NCBI GenBank assembly: GCA_945913285.1
Contig: CAMEDD010000006.1
Coordinates: 1 to 64,000 of the forward strand
Length of the DNA stretch: 64,000 nucleotides
Source: Candidatus Sulfopaludibacter sp. SbA3
Lineage (GTDB): Bacteria > Pseudomonadota > Alphaproteobacteria > Caulobacterales > Hyphomonadaceae
Reading direction: 5' to 3'
Both the position numbers and the translations under genes were made by a program. Positions 17,337-25,767 of the stretch are shown one piece after another (within the stretch, counting starts at the first letter, position 1; each line of letters begins with the position of its first letter). Below the pieces are notes generated by a model. That model was not told where the DNA came from. It saw only the letters and a program-made list of their open reading frames with translations, and did not search any database.

Positions 17337-18929
17337 TCAGGCGGTGATCTTGGCTTTCGGGGCAGCGGCTTTCACGGCCTCGTCCACATAGGCTTCGAAC
17401 TTCGCGAAGTTCTCAACGAACATGTCGGCGAGTTTCGCAGCCTGTGCGTCGTACGCGGACGGGTCAGCCCAGGTCGAACGCGGGTCGAGGATTTTCGAAT
17501 CGACGCCCGGAACCGAGACCGGAACCATAAAGCCGAAAGTTTCGTCCTTGCGGAACTGAACGGTGTTCAGCGAGCCATCAAGCGCGGCGTTCAGCAGGGC
17601 GCGGGTTGCCTTGATCGGCATCCGGTTGCCTTGGCCGTAGGGGCCGCCCGTCCAGCCAGTGGAGACCAGCCAGCAATCGACGTCGTATTTTGCGATCAGG
17701 CGGCGCAGGAGATTTCCGTACTCTGACGGATGGCGCGGCATGAACGGACCGCCAAAGCAGGTCGAGAAGGTGGCCGAAGGTTCGGTCACGCCTTTTTCGG
17801 TGCCGGCAACACGTGCCGTGTAACCGGACAGGAAGTGATACATCGCCTGGGCGGGTGTCAGCTTTGCAATCGGGGGCATGATGCCGTAGGCGTCGGCCGT
17901 CAGCATGATAAGGTTTTTCGGCTGTCCGCAGCGGCCAGTCAGAGATGCGTTCGGGATTGCTTCGATCGGGTAGGCGCCGCGAGAGTTTTCCGCGAGGGCT
18001 GCCGAGTTGAAGTCCAGCTCGCGGCTGACCGGATCCATCACGACGTTTTCGAGCACAGTGCCCCACTGCTTCGACGTCGCGTAGATTTCCGGCTCGGCTT
18101 CGGCCGAGAGGTTGATCATCTTGGCATAGCAGCCGCCTTCGAAGTTAAAGAGGCCGTTCTCGGACCAGCCGTGCTCGTCATCACCGATCAACGTGCGCGA
18201 GGCATCGGCCGAGAGTGTTGTCTTGCCGGTTCCCGAGAGGCCGAAGAAGATGGCCGCATCGTCCTTGTCGCTCGTGTTTACCGAGCAGTGCATCGGCATG
18301 ACGCCCTGGTCGGGGAGCAGGTAGTTTAGGATCGTGAAGACCGACTTCTTGGTTTCGCCGGCATAGGACGTGCCGCCGATCAGGATGAGGCGCTTGGCGA
18401 AGTTCACGGCGATCACCGTTTCGGAGCGCGTGCCGTGCTTTGCCGGGTCGGCGCGGAAGCTCGGAGAATTGATGATCGTGAAGCCTGTTCGGAACGTCTT
18501 GGCTTCATCCGTAGTCGGAAGACGCAGGAGGTGGCGGATGAACAGCGAGTGCCAGGCGAATTCGGTCACGACAGTGACCGGCACGCGGTAATCTAGGTCG
18601 GCGCCGCCGAACATGTCCTGTGTGTAAACGCTCTGATTGGCGAGATGCGCCTTGAAGTCAGCCCACAGAGCATCGAAGTGCGCGGGCGACATGGCGGCGT
18701 TGTTGTCCCACCAGACGGTATTTTCTGTCAGTTCATCGCGCACGGTGAATTTGTCTTTGGCAGAACGGCCGGTGTGCTGTCCGGTCTCGACCACAAGCGC
18801 TCCGCCTTTCGCAACGCGCGCTTCGCCAGCAGCGACCGCCGTTTCGTAAAGCCGGGCTTCGTTCCAGTTCTTGAGGACCGATTTCGGACGAACGCCCAAC
18901 TCGGAAAGGATTGCTACAGTATCGCTCAT
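17337..18929 (-). CDS. pckA: Phosphoenolpyruvate carboxykinase (ATP)
   Basis: A 530-residue enzyme that converts oxaloacetate and ATP to phosphoenolpyruvate, CO2 and ADP, the entry to gluconeogenesis. The ATP-type signature is clear: the P-loop [15 protein letters not shown], the following LIGDDEHGW with metal-binding Asp residues, and GGTSYAGE upstream. I chose the ATG at 18929 ([12 protein letters not shown]), which has GAGGGTGAC immediately upstream, rather than the longer frame that starts in the intergenic region. Length is normal. It stands alone between its terminator and a 195-bp upstream region. Presence of this enzyme fits growth on organic acids, amino acids and fatty acids. Confidence 0.96.
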   Translation of the reverse strand: MSDTVAILSELGVRPKSVLKNWNEARLYETAVAAGEARVAKGGALVVETGQHTGRSAKDKFTVRDELTENTVWWDNNAAMSPAHFDALWADFKAHLANQSVYTQDMFGGADLDYRVPVTVVTEFAWHSLFIRHLLRLPTTDEAKTFRTGFTIINSPSFRADPAKHGTRSETVIAVNFAKRLILIGGTSYAGETKKSVFTILNYLLPDQGVMPMHCSVNTSDKDDAAIFFGLSGTGKTTLSADASRTLIGDDEHGWSENGLFNFEGGCYAKMINLSAEAEPEIYATSKQWGTVLENVVMDPVSRELDFNSAALAENSRGAYPIEAIPNASLTGRCGQPKNLIMLTADAYGIMPPIAKLTPAQAMYHFLSGYTARVAGTEKGVTEPSATFSTCFGGPFMPRHPSEYGNLLRRLIAKYDVDCWLVSTGWTGGPYGQGNRMPIKATRALLNAALDGSLNTVQFRKDETFGFMVPVSVPGVDSKILDPRSTWADPSAYDAQAAKLADMFVENFAKFEAYVDEAVKAAAPKAKITA

Positions 18930-19126
18930 GTCACCCTCGTTTTTTGGCGAATTTACTTGGCCAGCCCGGGCCTTGTTACCCCGCGCCAGATAGCGCCGGG
19001 CGTGAACGATTTGCAACATCTATGCCGGGCACAAGTCGAACAATTGACCAACACTTGCGCAGTAAAACCGAGCAAATAAAAATGTCCACCGGTGTCAAAT
19101 GCACGTTGAGCTTTTGGTGTGGCGCG

Positions 19127-19531
19127 TCACGTTCGAAGCGACGACAGATAGCACAAAACGGGCGTCGTCAGGCTTTCCGGTAAGGCGTCGAGACTGAACC
19201 ATCCCCATCCGCCATGCTTCTCCGGCTCCCTATTCTGCGGCTCGCCGGCGCAGATTCGCGCTTCGTAAACGGGCGCAATCCAGTGGCGGCCATCGCCGCG
19301 GTCTATCGTCTCGGCGATGCAGGCGAGATGCAGGATTTCAATCTTGATGCCGAGTTCTTCTTCGATTTCGCGCTGCGCGGTCACCTGAGCCCGTTCGCCG
19401 AAATCGATCTTGCCACCGGGCAGTCCCCAGGCCCCGGCTTCCGGCTGGCGCAGGCGCTGGATGAGCAGCAGCCGGCCTTCCTCGTCGCGTATCGCTGCGC
19501 CGCAGCCGGCTTCGGGTTTGAGGTCCGTCAC
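19127..19531 (-). CDS. NUDIX hydrolase
   Basis: A 134-residue NUDIX protein that hydrolyses a nucleoside diphosphate linked to another moiety. The NUDIX box is complete: G-x5-E-x7-R-E-U-x-E-E-x-G-U is met by GKIDFGE, seven residues, then REIEEELGI. Start assigned to GTG at 19531, which overlaps the dehalogenase stop codon (GTGA). The longer open frame upstream is antisense-like nonsense within the dehalogenase frame. The overlap implies translational coupling. Substrate is unknown; sequence such as GCGAAIRDEEGRLLLIQR and WGLPGGKIDFGE suits small housekeeping ADP-ribose or NTP hydrolases. Confidence 0.88.
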   Translation of the reverse strand: MTDLKPEAGCGAAIRDEEGRLLLIQRLRQPEAGAWGLPGGKIDFGERAQVTAQREIEEELGIKIEILHLACIAETIDRGDGRHWIAPVYEARICAGEPQNREPEKHGGWGWFSLDALPESLTTPVLCYLSSLRT

Positions 19532-20430
19532 GTGCCGCCAAATGCAGCCAGCGCTGCGCGCGCAATCTCGTCGCCCCATTCCTGCACGAAGTGCCCGCCG
19601 TTCGGAATCATCATCGGCTCGGGACAGTTCCGGATCTGGCTGCGCAGTGCCTGCATGTGCTGAAGCCCGAGGACCGGATCCTGCGCGCCAACCGCCATGA
19701 AGCCTCGTCCGGTCCAGTCCCTGGCCCACCAGTCAGCCGCGCGCCGCGACACCTCGACGCCCTCCATATCGGGCGCGACCATCACGAGTTCAGGAAAGCG
19801 GCGCACGCCCGCCTTATAGCTGGCATCCGGATAGGGCGCTGAATACGCGGCAGCCTCGGCATCGGAGAGAACCGGGCTCGCGCGTTGCATCAGCGCGGCG
19901 ATATCGAGATCCGGCTGGGTGCGGTTGAACGCCTTCCAGGCTTCGAATCCGGGCCCCAGCGACTGGCCGACGGCGAGCGTCGTGTTCATCACGATGAGCC
20001 GTTCGAACCGTTCGGGCATATCCACGGGGATCGTCAGGCCGAGCAGTCCGCCCCAGTCCTGCACCACCAGCGTGATGTTTGTCAGATCGAGATGCCGGAT
20101 CAGCGCCAGCATCATGTTCCGGTGAAAATGGAAGGTGTAGGCCGCCTCGTCCACCGGCTTGTCCGAGCGCCCGAAGCCTAGCCAGTCCGGCGCGATCACG
20201 CGCGCGCCGCTGGCCGTGAAGACGGGGATCATCTTTCGATAAAGATAGCTCCAGCTCGGCTGGCCATGCAGGCAAAGGAATGTCCTGGCTGCATCCTTCG
20301 GACCTTCGTCCAGGTAGTGAACGCGCAGTCCCTCATAGCCTGCCAGAGTGTCCACATAGTGCGGCGCGAAACTGTAGCCGGGCAGTCCGGCAAACCGGTC
20401 ATCAGGTGTGCGTTTTGCGCTGACGGACAT
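19528..20430 (-). CDS. Haloalkane dehalogenase, subfamily I type
   Basis: A 300-residue alpha/beta hydrolase that would replace a carbon-bound halogen by hydroxyl. Residues match the haloalkane dehalogenase pattern. Nucleophile Asp125 with the adjacent halide-binding Trp126 lies in VVQDWGG, the acid Asp251 in GAQDPVL and the base His280 in NGGHFVQEWG. The oxyanion-hole motif is HGQPSW (residues 55-60), and Trp165 in the cap is a candidate second halide ligand, so the pentad suits the DhlA-like subfamily. Epoxide hydrolases share the fold but normally lack Trp after the nucleophile and carry cap tyrosines. Marine Alphaproteobacteria often carry such genes; natural substrate unknown. It is translationally coupled to the NUDIX gene. 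Confidence 0.85.
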   Translation of the reverse strand: MSVSAKRTPDDRFAGLPGYSFAPHYVDTLAGYEGLRVHYLDEGPKDAARTFLCLHGQPSWSYLYRKMIPVFTASGARVIAPDWLGFGRSDKPVDEAAYTFHFHRNMMLALIRHLDLTNITLVVQDWGGLLGLTIPVDMPERFERLIVMNTTLAVGQSLGPGFEAWKAFNRTQPDLDIAALMQRASPVLSDAEAAAYSAPYPDASYKAGVRRFPELVMVAPDMEGVEVSRRAADWWARDWTGRGFMAVGAQDPVLGLQHMQALRSQIRNCPEPMMIPNGGHFVQEWGDEIARAALAAFGGT

Positions 20431-20493
20431 CTGAGGTGGGCCTTCAGTTGGAGATCAGTACAATCGCCTTGGCCGGGCCGGCAGCGCAACAAC

Positions 20494-20526
20494 AAAAAAG
20501 GCCGCCAAGGCAAACCCTGGCGGCCC
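20494..20526 (-). terminator. Rho-independent terminator
   Basis: On the minus strand a stem of GGCCGCCA/TGGCGGCC with a short loop is followed by a T-rich tract (TTTTTTG). It ends the transcript of the small secreted protein at 20554, and it separates that gene from the dehalogenase. Confidence 0.8.
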
Positions 20527-20553
20527 GAGGAGAGCTAGAAAACCAAAGGAGCC

Positions 20554-20853
20554 TTACTTCTTGGCAGCGGCGTTGCACTCGGTGAGCTGCTCAGCCGTCA
20601 GTTCGGATTTCGTGTTGCGCAGGGTGGTCAGCTCGCCGACTTCCTTGGCGATCTTCTTGCAGATGCGCACGGTAGGGGCTTTGCGGTCGAGTTCTGCGGT
20701 GCACTTCGTGCCTTCGCAGGACCAGACAACGCTTTCGGCGACGATGCGCTTTTCTTTGACCGGATTGACGGTCTCGAAGGTGTAGGAGTTGCTGGCGAAA
20801 GCAGGAGCAGCGATGGCTGCGAATGCGGCGGCGGCAATGATGGAACGGAGCAT
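20554..20853 (-). CDS. Small secreted protein, CC_3452-like
   Basis: A 99-residue exported protein. The signal peptide (LRSIIAAAAFAAIAAPAFA) ends with an Ala-x-Ala site near residue 20. The mature part has four cysteines, in WSCEGTKCTAEL, RICKKIAKEVG and TECNAAAKK. The W-x-C-x-G-x-x-C-x-A layout followed by a Cys in an RxCK helix resembles the family labelled CC_3452 in Caulobacter relatives, known to me only as conserved hypothetical. Two disulfides are plausible. Start placed at the second Met, which begins the signal peptide. A terminator follows, so it is monocistronic. Confidence 0.75.
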   Translation of the reverse strand: MLRSIIAAAAFAAIAAPAFASNSYTFETVNPVKEKRIVAESVVWSCEGTKCTAELDRKAPTVRICKKIAKEVGELTTLRNTKSELTAEQLTECNAAAKK

Positions 20854-20920
20854 GGGAGGGTGCCTTTTCGTCCGGGGTTGAAACTGCATGCGGTGGTCAG
20901 GCTTTTGGCCTGCTTCGTTG

Positions 20921-20947
20921 ACTATAGAACGCTGAATAATTCGTCAA
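20921..20947 (-). promoter_or_regulatory. Candidate promoter of the CC_3452-like gene
   Basis: On the minus strand TTGACG (-35) and TATAGT (-10) are separated by 15 bp, slightly short but both close to the sigma-70-type consensus. The -10 lies about 70 bp before the start codon. Confidence 0.4.
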
Positions 20948-20976
20948 GCGTTCAGAGCGCTCAATTCAGAATTATT
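20935..20976. repeat. Inverted repeat between two divergent genes
   Basis: AATAATTC (20935-20942) and GAATTATT (20969-20976) form a perfect 8-bp inverted repeat with a 26-bp spacer. It lies in the intergenic region between the secreted protein and the acyl-CoA dehydrogenase and overlaps the candidate -35. It could bind a regulator of one or both divergent genes. Confidence 0.35.
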
Positions 20977-21096
20977 GGAGAACGGTTCGTTCTGCATGCT
21001 GCGGTGCAGCATTCTGGCTTGCCCCCGCGGCACAAATTGCCGCCTCGCCTGACAGGCGTATGGTGACTTCAAAGCCGCGACGCAATGGAGCAAACC

Positions 21097-22437
21097 ATGG
21101 ACTTTAACATACCGAAGGACATCGCCGACTATCTCGTCGTGCTGGACAAGTTCATCGAAGACGAAATCAAGCCGCTGCAGGCGCAAGACGATAACGAGCG
21201 CTTCTTCGACCACCGCCGCGAATGGGCGCGCACGGACTTCGACAATGAAGGCCTGCCGCGTCCTGAATGGGAAGCGCTGCTGCGCGAGGCCAAGAAACGC
21301 GCCGACAAGGCGGGGCACCTGCGCTATGCGCTGCCGAAGGAGTTCGGCGGCCAGGACGGCACGAACCTCGGCATGGCGATCATCCGCGAACATTTCGCCA
21401 AGCAAGGCCTCGGCCTGCACAATGACCTTCAGAACGAGCACTCGATCGTCGGCAACTTCCCGCAGATCCTGATGCTGCGCGACTTCGCCCGGCCGGACCA
21501 GAAACACCTTGCCGAGGCGGCGCTGGGCGGCAAGTTCATCGCCTGCTTCGGCCTGACCGAGCCCAACCATGGCTCCGACGCCACGCACATGGAAACCCGC
21601 GCCGTCCGCACCAAGAGGGATGGCAAGGATGGCTGGCTGATCAATGGTGAAAAGATGTGGATCACCGGCATGCACGTGGCCACCCACATCATGCTCTTCT
21701 GCCGCACCAGCGGAAAAGACGGCGACGCGAAGGGCATCACCTGCCTGATCATTCCGGCGCGCGATCCCGGCGTCATCATTGAAGAGTACATGTGGACCTT
21801 CAACATGCCGACGGACCACCCCCGCCTCACCATCAAGGATGTCTGGGTGCCGGAAGATGCCGTGTTCGGCCCGCCCGAAGGCGGCCTCGCGCTCGCGCAG
21901 CACTTCGTGCACGAAAACCGCATCCGCCAGGCGGCCTCCTCCTGCGGCGCGGCGATCTACTGCATCAATGAGAGCGTAAAGTATTCCAATGAGCGAAAGC
22001 CTTTCGGCAAGCCCCTCTCCACCAACCAGGCGATCCAGTTCCCGCTTGTGGAACTTGCAACGCAGGCCGAGATGCTCCGCCTGCTGATCTTCAAGACGGC
22101 CTGGGAAATGGACCAGATGTCGAAGCCGGAAGTGGCGATCCGCCTCTCCGACAAGGTCTCGATGTGTAACTATTACGCCAACAGGCTTGTCTGCGAAGCG
22201 GCCGACCGCGCGATGCAGGTGCATGGCGGCATCGGCTATTCCCGCCACAAGCCGTTCGAGCACATTTACCGCCACCACCGCCGCTACCGGATCACGGAAG
22301 GCTCCGAGGAGATCCAGATCCGGAAAGTCGCCGGCCACCTCTTCGGCTTCATGGGCCCGAACAAGCACGGCCAGCCGAAAGGCGAAACCGACGCCAAGGG
22401 CAAGAGCACGGAACCAACAGATTTCGCGGTGCGGTAA
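21097..22437 (+). CDS. Acyl-CoA dehydrogenase
   Basis: A 446-residue flavoprotein that introduces the trans-2 double bond in acyl-CoA in the first step of beta-oxidation. Markers are CFGLTEPNHGSDATHMETRA, the FAD/substrate-binding signature after the first helical domain, WITGMHVATH in the beta domain, and the C-terminal AMQVHGGIGYSR and ITEGSEEIQ. The long insert-rich N-terminus (DRFFDHRREWARTDFD type) and overall length resemble the ACAD10/11-like group more than short-chain enzymes. Start set at the ATG at 21097 because GGAG lies 7 bp upstream; the ATG at 21085 has no ribosome site. A strong hairpin follows the gene. Confidence 0.93.
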   Translation: MDFNIPKDIADYLVVLDKFIEDEIKPLQAQDDNERFFDHRREWARTDFDNEGLPRPEWEALLREAKKRADKAGHLRYALPKEFGGQDGTNLGMAIIREHFAKQGLGLHNDLQNEHSIVGNFPQILMLRDFARPDQKHLAEAALGGKFIACFGLTEPNHGSDATHMETRAVRTKRDGKDGWLINGEKMWITGMHVATHIMLFCRTSGKDGDAKGITCLIIPARDPGVIIEEYMWTFNMPTDHPRLTIKDVWVPEDAVFGPPEGGLALAQHFVHENRIRQAASSCGAAIYCINESVKYSNERKPFGKPLSTNQAIQFPLVELATQAEMLRLLIFKTAWEMDQMSKPEVAIRLSDKVSMCNYYANRLVCEAADRAMQVHGGIGYSRHKPFEHIYRHHRRYRITEGSEEIQIRKVAGHLFGFMGPNKHGQPKGETDAKGKSTEPTDFAVR

Positions 22438-22462
22438 TCAGACGAGTGTAATGCGAACTTTA

Positions 22463-22496
22463 GTGTGCCGAGCCGAATGGCTCGGCACACTTGTTT
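22463..22496 (+). terminator. Terminator after acyl-CoA dehydrogenase, possibly bidirectional
   Basis: A perfect 12-bp stem (GTGTGCCGAGCC/GGCTCGGCACAC, loop GAAT) is followed by TTGTTT on the plus strand. It lies 25 bp after the acyl-CoA dehydrogenase. The tryptophanase stop codon is directly on its other side, so it may serve both convergent genes. Confidence 0.75.
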
Positions 22497-23859
22497 AAAA
22501 TCGTTCAAACGCCGCCGTGAAGTGGCGCATCATTGGCGGCTCCTTCACGATGCTCATCCCGCGCAGCGTGTCTTTCGCGGCGGCCACTTCCTCGAGCACT
22601 TCCACCACATAGTCGGCATGGCTTTGCGTGTAGACGCGGCGGGGCATGGCGAGGCGGACGAGGTCCATCGCGGCGGGCGCTTCCGTGCCATCGGGCTTGC
22701 GGCCGAACATTACCGTGCCGATCTCGCAGGCGCGGATGCCGCCCGCTTCGTACATGGCGCAGGTCAACGCCTGCCCGGGATATTCCAGCGGCGGAATGTG
22801 GGGCAGGAAGCTGCGCGCATCGATGAACACGGCATGTCCGCCTGCCGGCTTCACGACCGGAATGCCCATCGCGTCGAGGCGTTCGGCAATATAGGAATTG
22901 CTCCGTACACGGTAGAGTAGGTAGTCCTCATTGATGATTTCCTTCAGGCCCTGCGCAATCGCGTCGAGGTCTCGGCCCGCGAGGCCGCCATAGGTCGGGA
23001 AGCCCTCGGTCTGGATCAGCAGCGTGCGTGCCCGCTCGGCAAGGGCATCATCATTCAGTGCCAACCAGCCGCCGATGTTCGCGAAGGCGTCCTTCTTGGC
23101 GCTCATTGTCATGCCGTCGGCGACGGCGAAGCAGTCGCGCACAATGTCCTTGATTGGACGATCTGTCTGGCCTTCCTCGCGCAGCTTGATGAACCAGGTA
23201 TTCTCTGCAAACCGGCAGCCATCGATGTAGAAGGGTTTGCCATGGGCCCTGGCGAGGGCCGCCGCGCCGCGAATGTTCGCGAGGCTCACCGGCTGGCCGC
23301 CCCCCGCATTGTTGGTGATCGTCATCATCACCGCCGGAATGCGGTGGCCTTCGGCCTTCAGCACACGTTCCAGCGCCGCTAGGTCCATATTGCCCTTGAA
23401 CGGATGATCCAGCGACGGCACCCGCCCCTCGGCAATCGGCAGGTCAAGCGCCTCGGCGCCCATCGCCTCGATGTTGCCCCGCGTGGTGTCGAAATGGGTG
23501 TTGGAGGGGATGAGGTCTCCCGTCTTCGCGATCAGCGTAAAAAGGAGATGCTCCGCGGCCCGGCCCTGGTGGGCGGGAATGATGTGCGCAAAGTCCATCA
23601 GGTCCTTCACCGCCGCTTCGAAACGGTAAAAGCTGGGCGCCCCGGCATAGCTCTCGTCGCCCGTCATCACCGCGCCCCACTGCGCGGCGCTCATGGCCGA
23701 GGTGCCGGAATCGGTCAGCAGGTCGATGATCACATCGTCCGAGTGCAGCTTGAACAGGTTATAGCCCGCCGCCTTCAACAGGCCTTCGCGCTCGGCGCGC
23801 GTCGTCATCCGGATCGGCTCGACGGACTTGATGCGGAACGGTTCGATGATGGTCTTCAT
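22495..23859 (-). CDS. tnaA: Tryptophanase
   Basis: A 454-residue PLP enzyme that splits L-tryptophan to indole, pyruvate and ammonia. The Schiff-base Lys256 lies in TMSAKKDAFAN and YIDGCRFAEN holds the PLP-binding Asp. SNTHFDTTRGNIE and RLAMPRRVYTQSHADYVVE are family landmarks. The sequence GGIRACEIG has Ile where tyrosine phenol-lyase has the phenol-binding Arg (MERG), which favours tryptophanase. The end (RHFTAAFERF) aligns with the usual C-terminus. No permease (tnaB) is adjacent. The upstream region was checked for a TnaC leader; see rejected items. The product indole can also act as a signal, but that is family knowledge, not visible here. Confidence 0.93.
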   Translation of the reverse strand: MKTIIEPFRIKSVEPIRMTTRAEREGLLKAAGYNLFKLHSDDVIIDLLTDSGTSAMSAAQWGAVMTGDESYAGAPSFYRFEAAVKDLMDFAHIIPAHQGRAAEHLLFTLIAKTGDLIPSNTHFDTTRGNIEAMGAEALDLPIAEGRVPSLDHPFKGNMDLAALERVLKAEGHRIPAVMMTITNNAGGGQPVSLANIRGAAALARAHGKPFYIDGCRFAENTWFIKLREEGQTDRPIKDIVRDCFAVADGMTMSAKKDAFANIGGWLALNDDALAERARTLLIQTEGFPTYGGLAGRDLDAIAQGLKEIINEDYLLYRVRSNSYIAERLDAMGIPVVKPAGGHAVFIDARSFLPHIPPLEYPGQALTCAMYEAGGIRACEIGTVMFGRKPDGTEAPAAMDLVRLAMPRRVYTQSHADYVVEVLEEVAAAKDTLRGMSIVKEPPMMRHFTAAFERF

Positions 23860-24105
23860 GGCTCACTCCCGGGCGTTATGTCCCTGAGTGTGAAGCGGTT
23901 TTGCCGCTCCGCGCACAGGAACTCCTGCGCTGCGGTTGCCCTTCCGGTGCGCCGGAAGACGGCCGCGCTCAGCGCCTGTTGCGATGGCGGGGCCATACCA
24001 CACGCCGCCGCGGGATGCCAAGCGGGCCGCCCGGGTTAACAGCGCGTTCACCATCTTCGCAGAGTCTCCCTACATTCTTTCAGCGCTTCCCCGAAGGATT
24101 TGGCG

Positions 24106-25767
24106 ATGACCCTGCTTGAACGCGTGATCCGCAACCACCGCTGCCGCTCGACGCACCATTTTATTGCGTTCGATGCGCTCTCCCTGATCGGCGGAGACAA
24201 TGGCGAAGCCTGGAAATCGCTGTTCCTGGTGCATCACGAGCATCTCCTGAAGGGCGCCAAAGCGCCGGACGCCGAGTTCAAGGACTTCAAGAACCACGTC
24301 CTGCATGTCGGCGAAGGCGAATGGGGCGGCGCGCGCGCCAAGGCGCAGGAATGGTATGCGCGCGGCGTGGAACAGTTGGCGCTCAAACGCTGGAGCGACG
24401 CGGCCTATGCCTTCGGCGTGCTGAGCCACTACTACGCAGACCCCATCCAGCCCTTCCATACCGGCCAGACGGAAGCCGAAGGCGTGATCCACCGCGCTGT
24501 GGAGTGGAGCATTGCAAAATCGCGCGCCGACACCGACGCCCGGATCGCAGCCGAAGGCTATCCGGACATCGCGGTTCCGTGCGGGCTGGGCTTCGTCTCG
24601 GACATGGTCCGCGAAGGCGCGCTGCGCAGCCATGCCTACTACCAAGTTTTCATTGACCATTATGACGTCGACGCCGGTGTCGCCGATCCGCCGTCCGGGC
24701 TCGATGAGACGATGCGTGCCGCCATTGCAGATCTCGTCGGTTATGCCACCGCCGGCTTCGCCGCAATCCTGACGCGCGCCTTCGAAGAGGCCGCCGTCGC
24801 GCCGCCGAAGGTGAACCTGACCCTGCAAGGCTATATCGAGACGCTGGATATCCCGCTGCGCTGGATCACCGCCAAGCTCGAAGACGCGGGCGACAAACGG
24901 CAGGTCGAGCGGATGTATGCCGAGTTCCAGAAGACAGGGAAGGTGATCAAGACCCTGCCGGAGGACGACAAGGAGATACGCGCCCAGCATGCCCGCGAAG
25001 TGCGCCGCATCTCGCTGAAGAAGCTGAACGCCGAACCCATCGCCCCAATCGGAACGCAGAACGAGAACAGGTTGGCGGCGTCTGAGCCGGAATTGGTTCT
25101 GACGCAAGTCCAGCCCGCGCCGGTCAATGATGCGCCGCCGACCGAGTTGAAGGAGATTGCCCGGCGCGAGTCCGGCCGCCAGCCTGCTCGCGGGCTCCTC
25201 GGCACGCGCAAGCGCGTTGTTCCTGCCGGGCCAGCGCCTGCCGAAACTGATACGGACGCAGACGTCCTGTTCGAACCGCCGCCTCCGCCGGCGCCCGAAC
25301 CGGAAGTCGCACCAGAAGCTGCGCCAGAGGCCGAACTGCTCGCCGGCATCGGCAGTCTCATGCGCGAAGACCCTGTCGTGGACGCGCCGTCGATCGGCTG
25401 GAAGACCGCCAAGCAACTCGCCCGCGCGGGCATCACCACGATTGGCGATCTTCTGGACAGTGATCCGGAGATGGTCGAACTCGAAATCAACGTCCGCCAC
25501 ATCACCGCCGAGGCCATCCGCGCCTGGCAGGAACAGACGCAGCTGATGATCGACGTGCCGGGCCTGCGCGTGCATGACGCACAATTGCGGTTCGGCGCCG
25601 GGATCACCACGCGAGAGGACCTCGCGAATGCCTCAGCCCGCACGATCTTCGAACTGGCGATGGAGTTCCTGTCCACGCCGGAGGGCGACCGCGTGCTGCG
25701 CGACGATCAGGTGCTCAACGAGGACGAGGTCGAAGGCTGGATCGAATTGGCGCAGGACGCCGCCTGA
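24106..25767 (+). CDS. Phospholipase C/P1 nuclease-like domain fused to DUF4332
   Basis: A 553-residue three-part protein. Residues about 1-230 form a helical domain resembling zinc-dependent phospholipase C/S1-P1 nuclease folds, with HHFIAFDALSLIG, LVHHEHLLKGA, HYYADPIQPFHTGQTEAEG and IHRAVEW; several His and Asp are placed to bind zinc. Residues about 330-420 are a Pro/Glu/Ala-rich linker (FEPPPPPAPEPE). The C-terminal ~130 residues contain helix-hairpin-helix-like repeats (IGWKTAKQLARAGITTIGDLL and VHDAQLRFGAGITTREDLANAS) of the DUF4332 type, often DNA-binding-like. There is no signal peptide, so a cytoplasmic role is inferred. Activity is unproven; nuclease, phospholipase or a non-catalytic role are possible. 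GAAGGA precedes the ATG. Confidence 0.75.
   Translation: MTLLERVIRNHRCRSTHHFIAFDALSLIGGDNGEAWKSLFLVHHEHLLKGAKAPDAEFKDFKNHVLHVGEGEWGGARAKAQEWYARGVEQLALKRWSDAAYAFGVLSHYYADPIQPFHTGQTEAEGVIHRAVEWSIAKSRADTDARIAAEGYPDIAVPCGLGFVSDMVREGALRSHAYYQVFIDHYDVDAGVADPPSGLDETMRAAIADLVGYATAGFAAILTRAFEEAAVAPPKVNLTLQGYIETLDIPLRWITAKLEDAGDKRQVERMYAEFQKTGKVIKTLPEDDKEIRAQHAREVRRISLKKLNAEPIAPIGTQNENRLAASEPELVLTQVQPAPVNDAPPTELKEIARRESGRQPARGLLGTRKRVVPAGPAPAETDTDADVLFEPPPPPAPEPEVAPEAAPEAELLAGIGSLMREDPVVDAPSIGWKTAKQLARAGITTIGDLLDSDPEMVELEINVRHITAEAIRAWQEQTQLMIDVPGLRVHDAQLRFGAGITTREDLANASARTIFELAMEFLSTPEGDRVLRDDQVLNEDEVEGWIELAQDAA

Noticed and set aside
20944-22368. 474-codon minus frame over the acyl-CoA dehydrogenase
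   Set aside because: High-GC antisense frame; the plus-strand gene has complete family signatures.
23863-24054. Possible TnaC-like leader peptide before tryptophanase
   Set aside because: The frame contains one Trp, but the known Trp-to-Pro spacing of TnaC is not met and there is no good ribosome site, so I do not claim attenuation.
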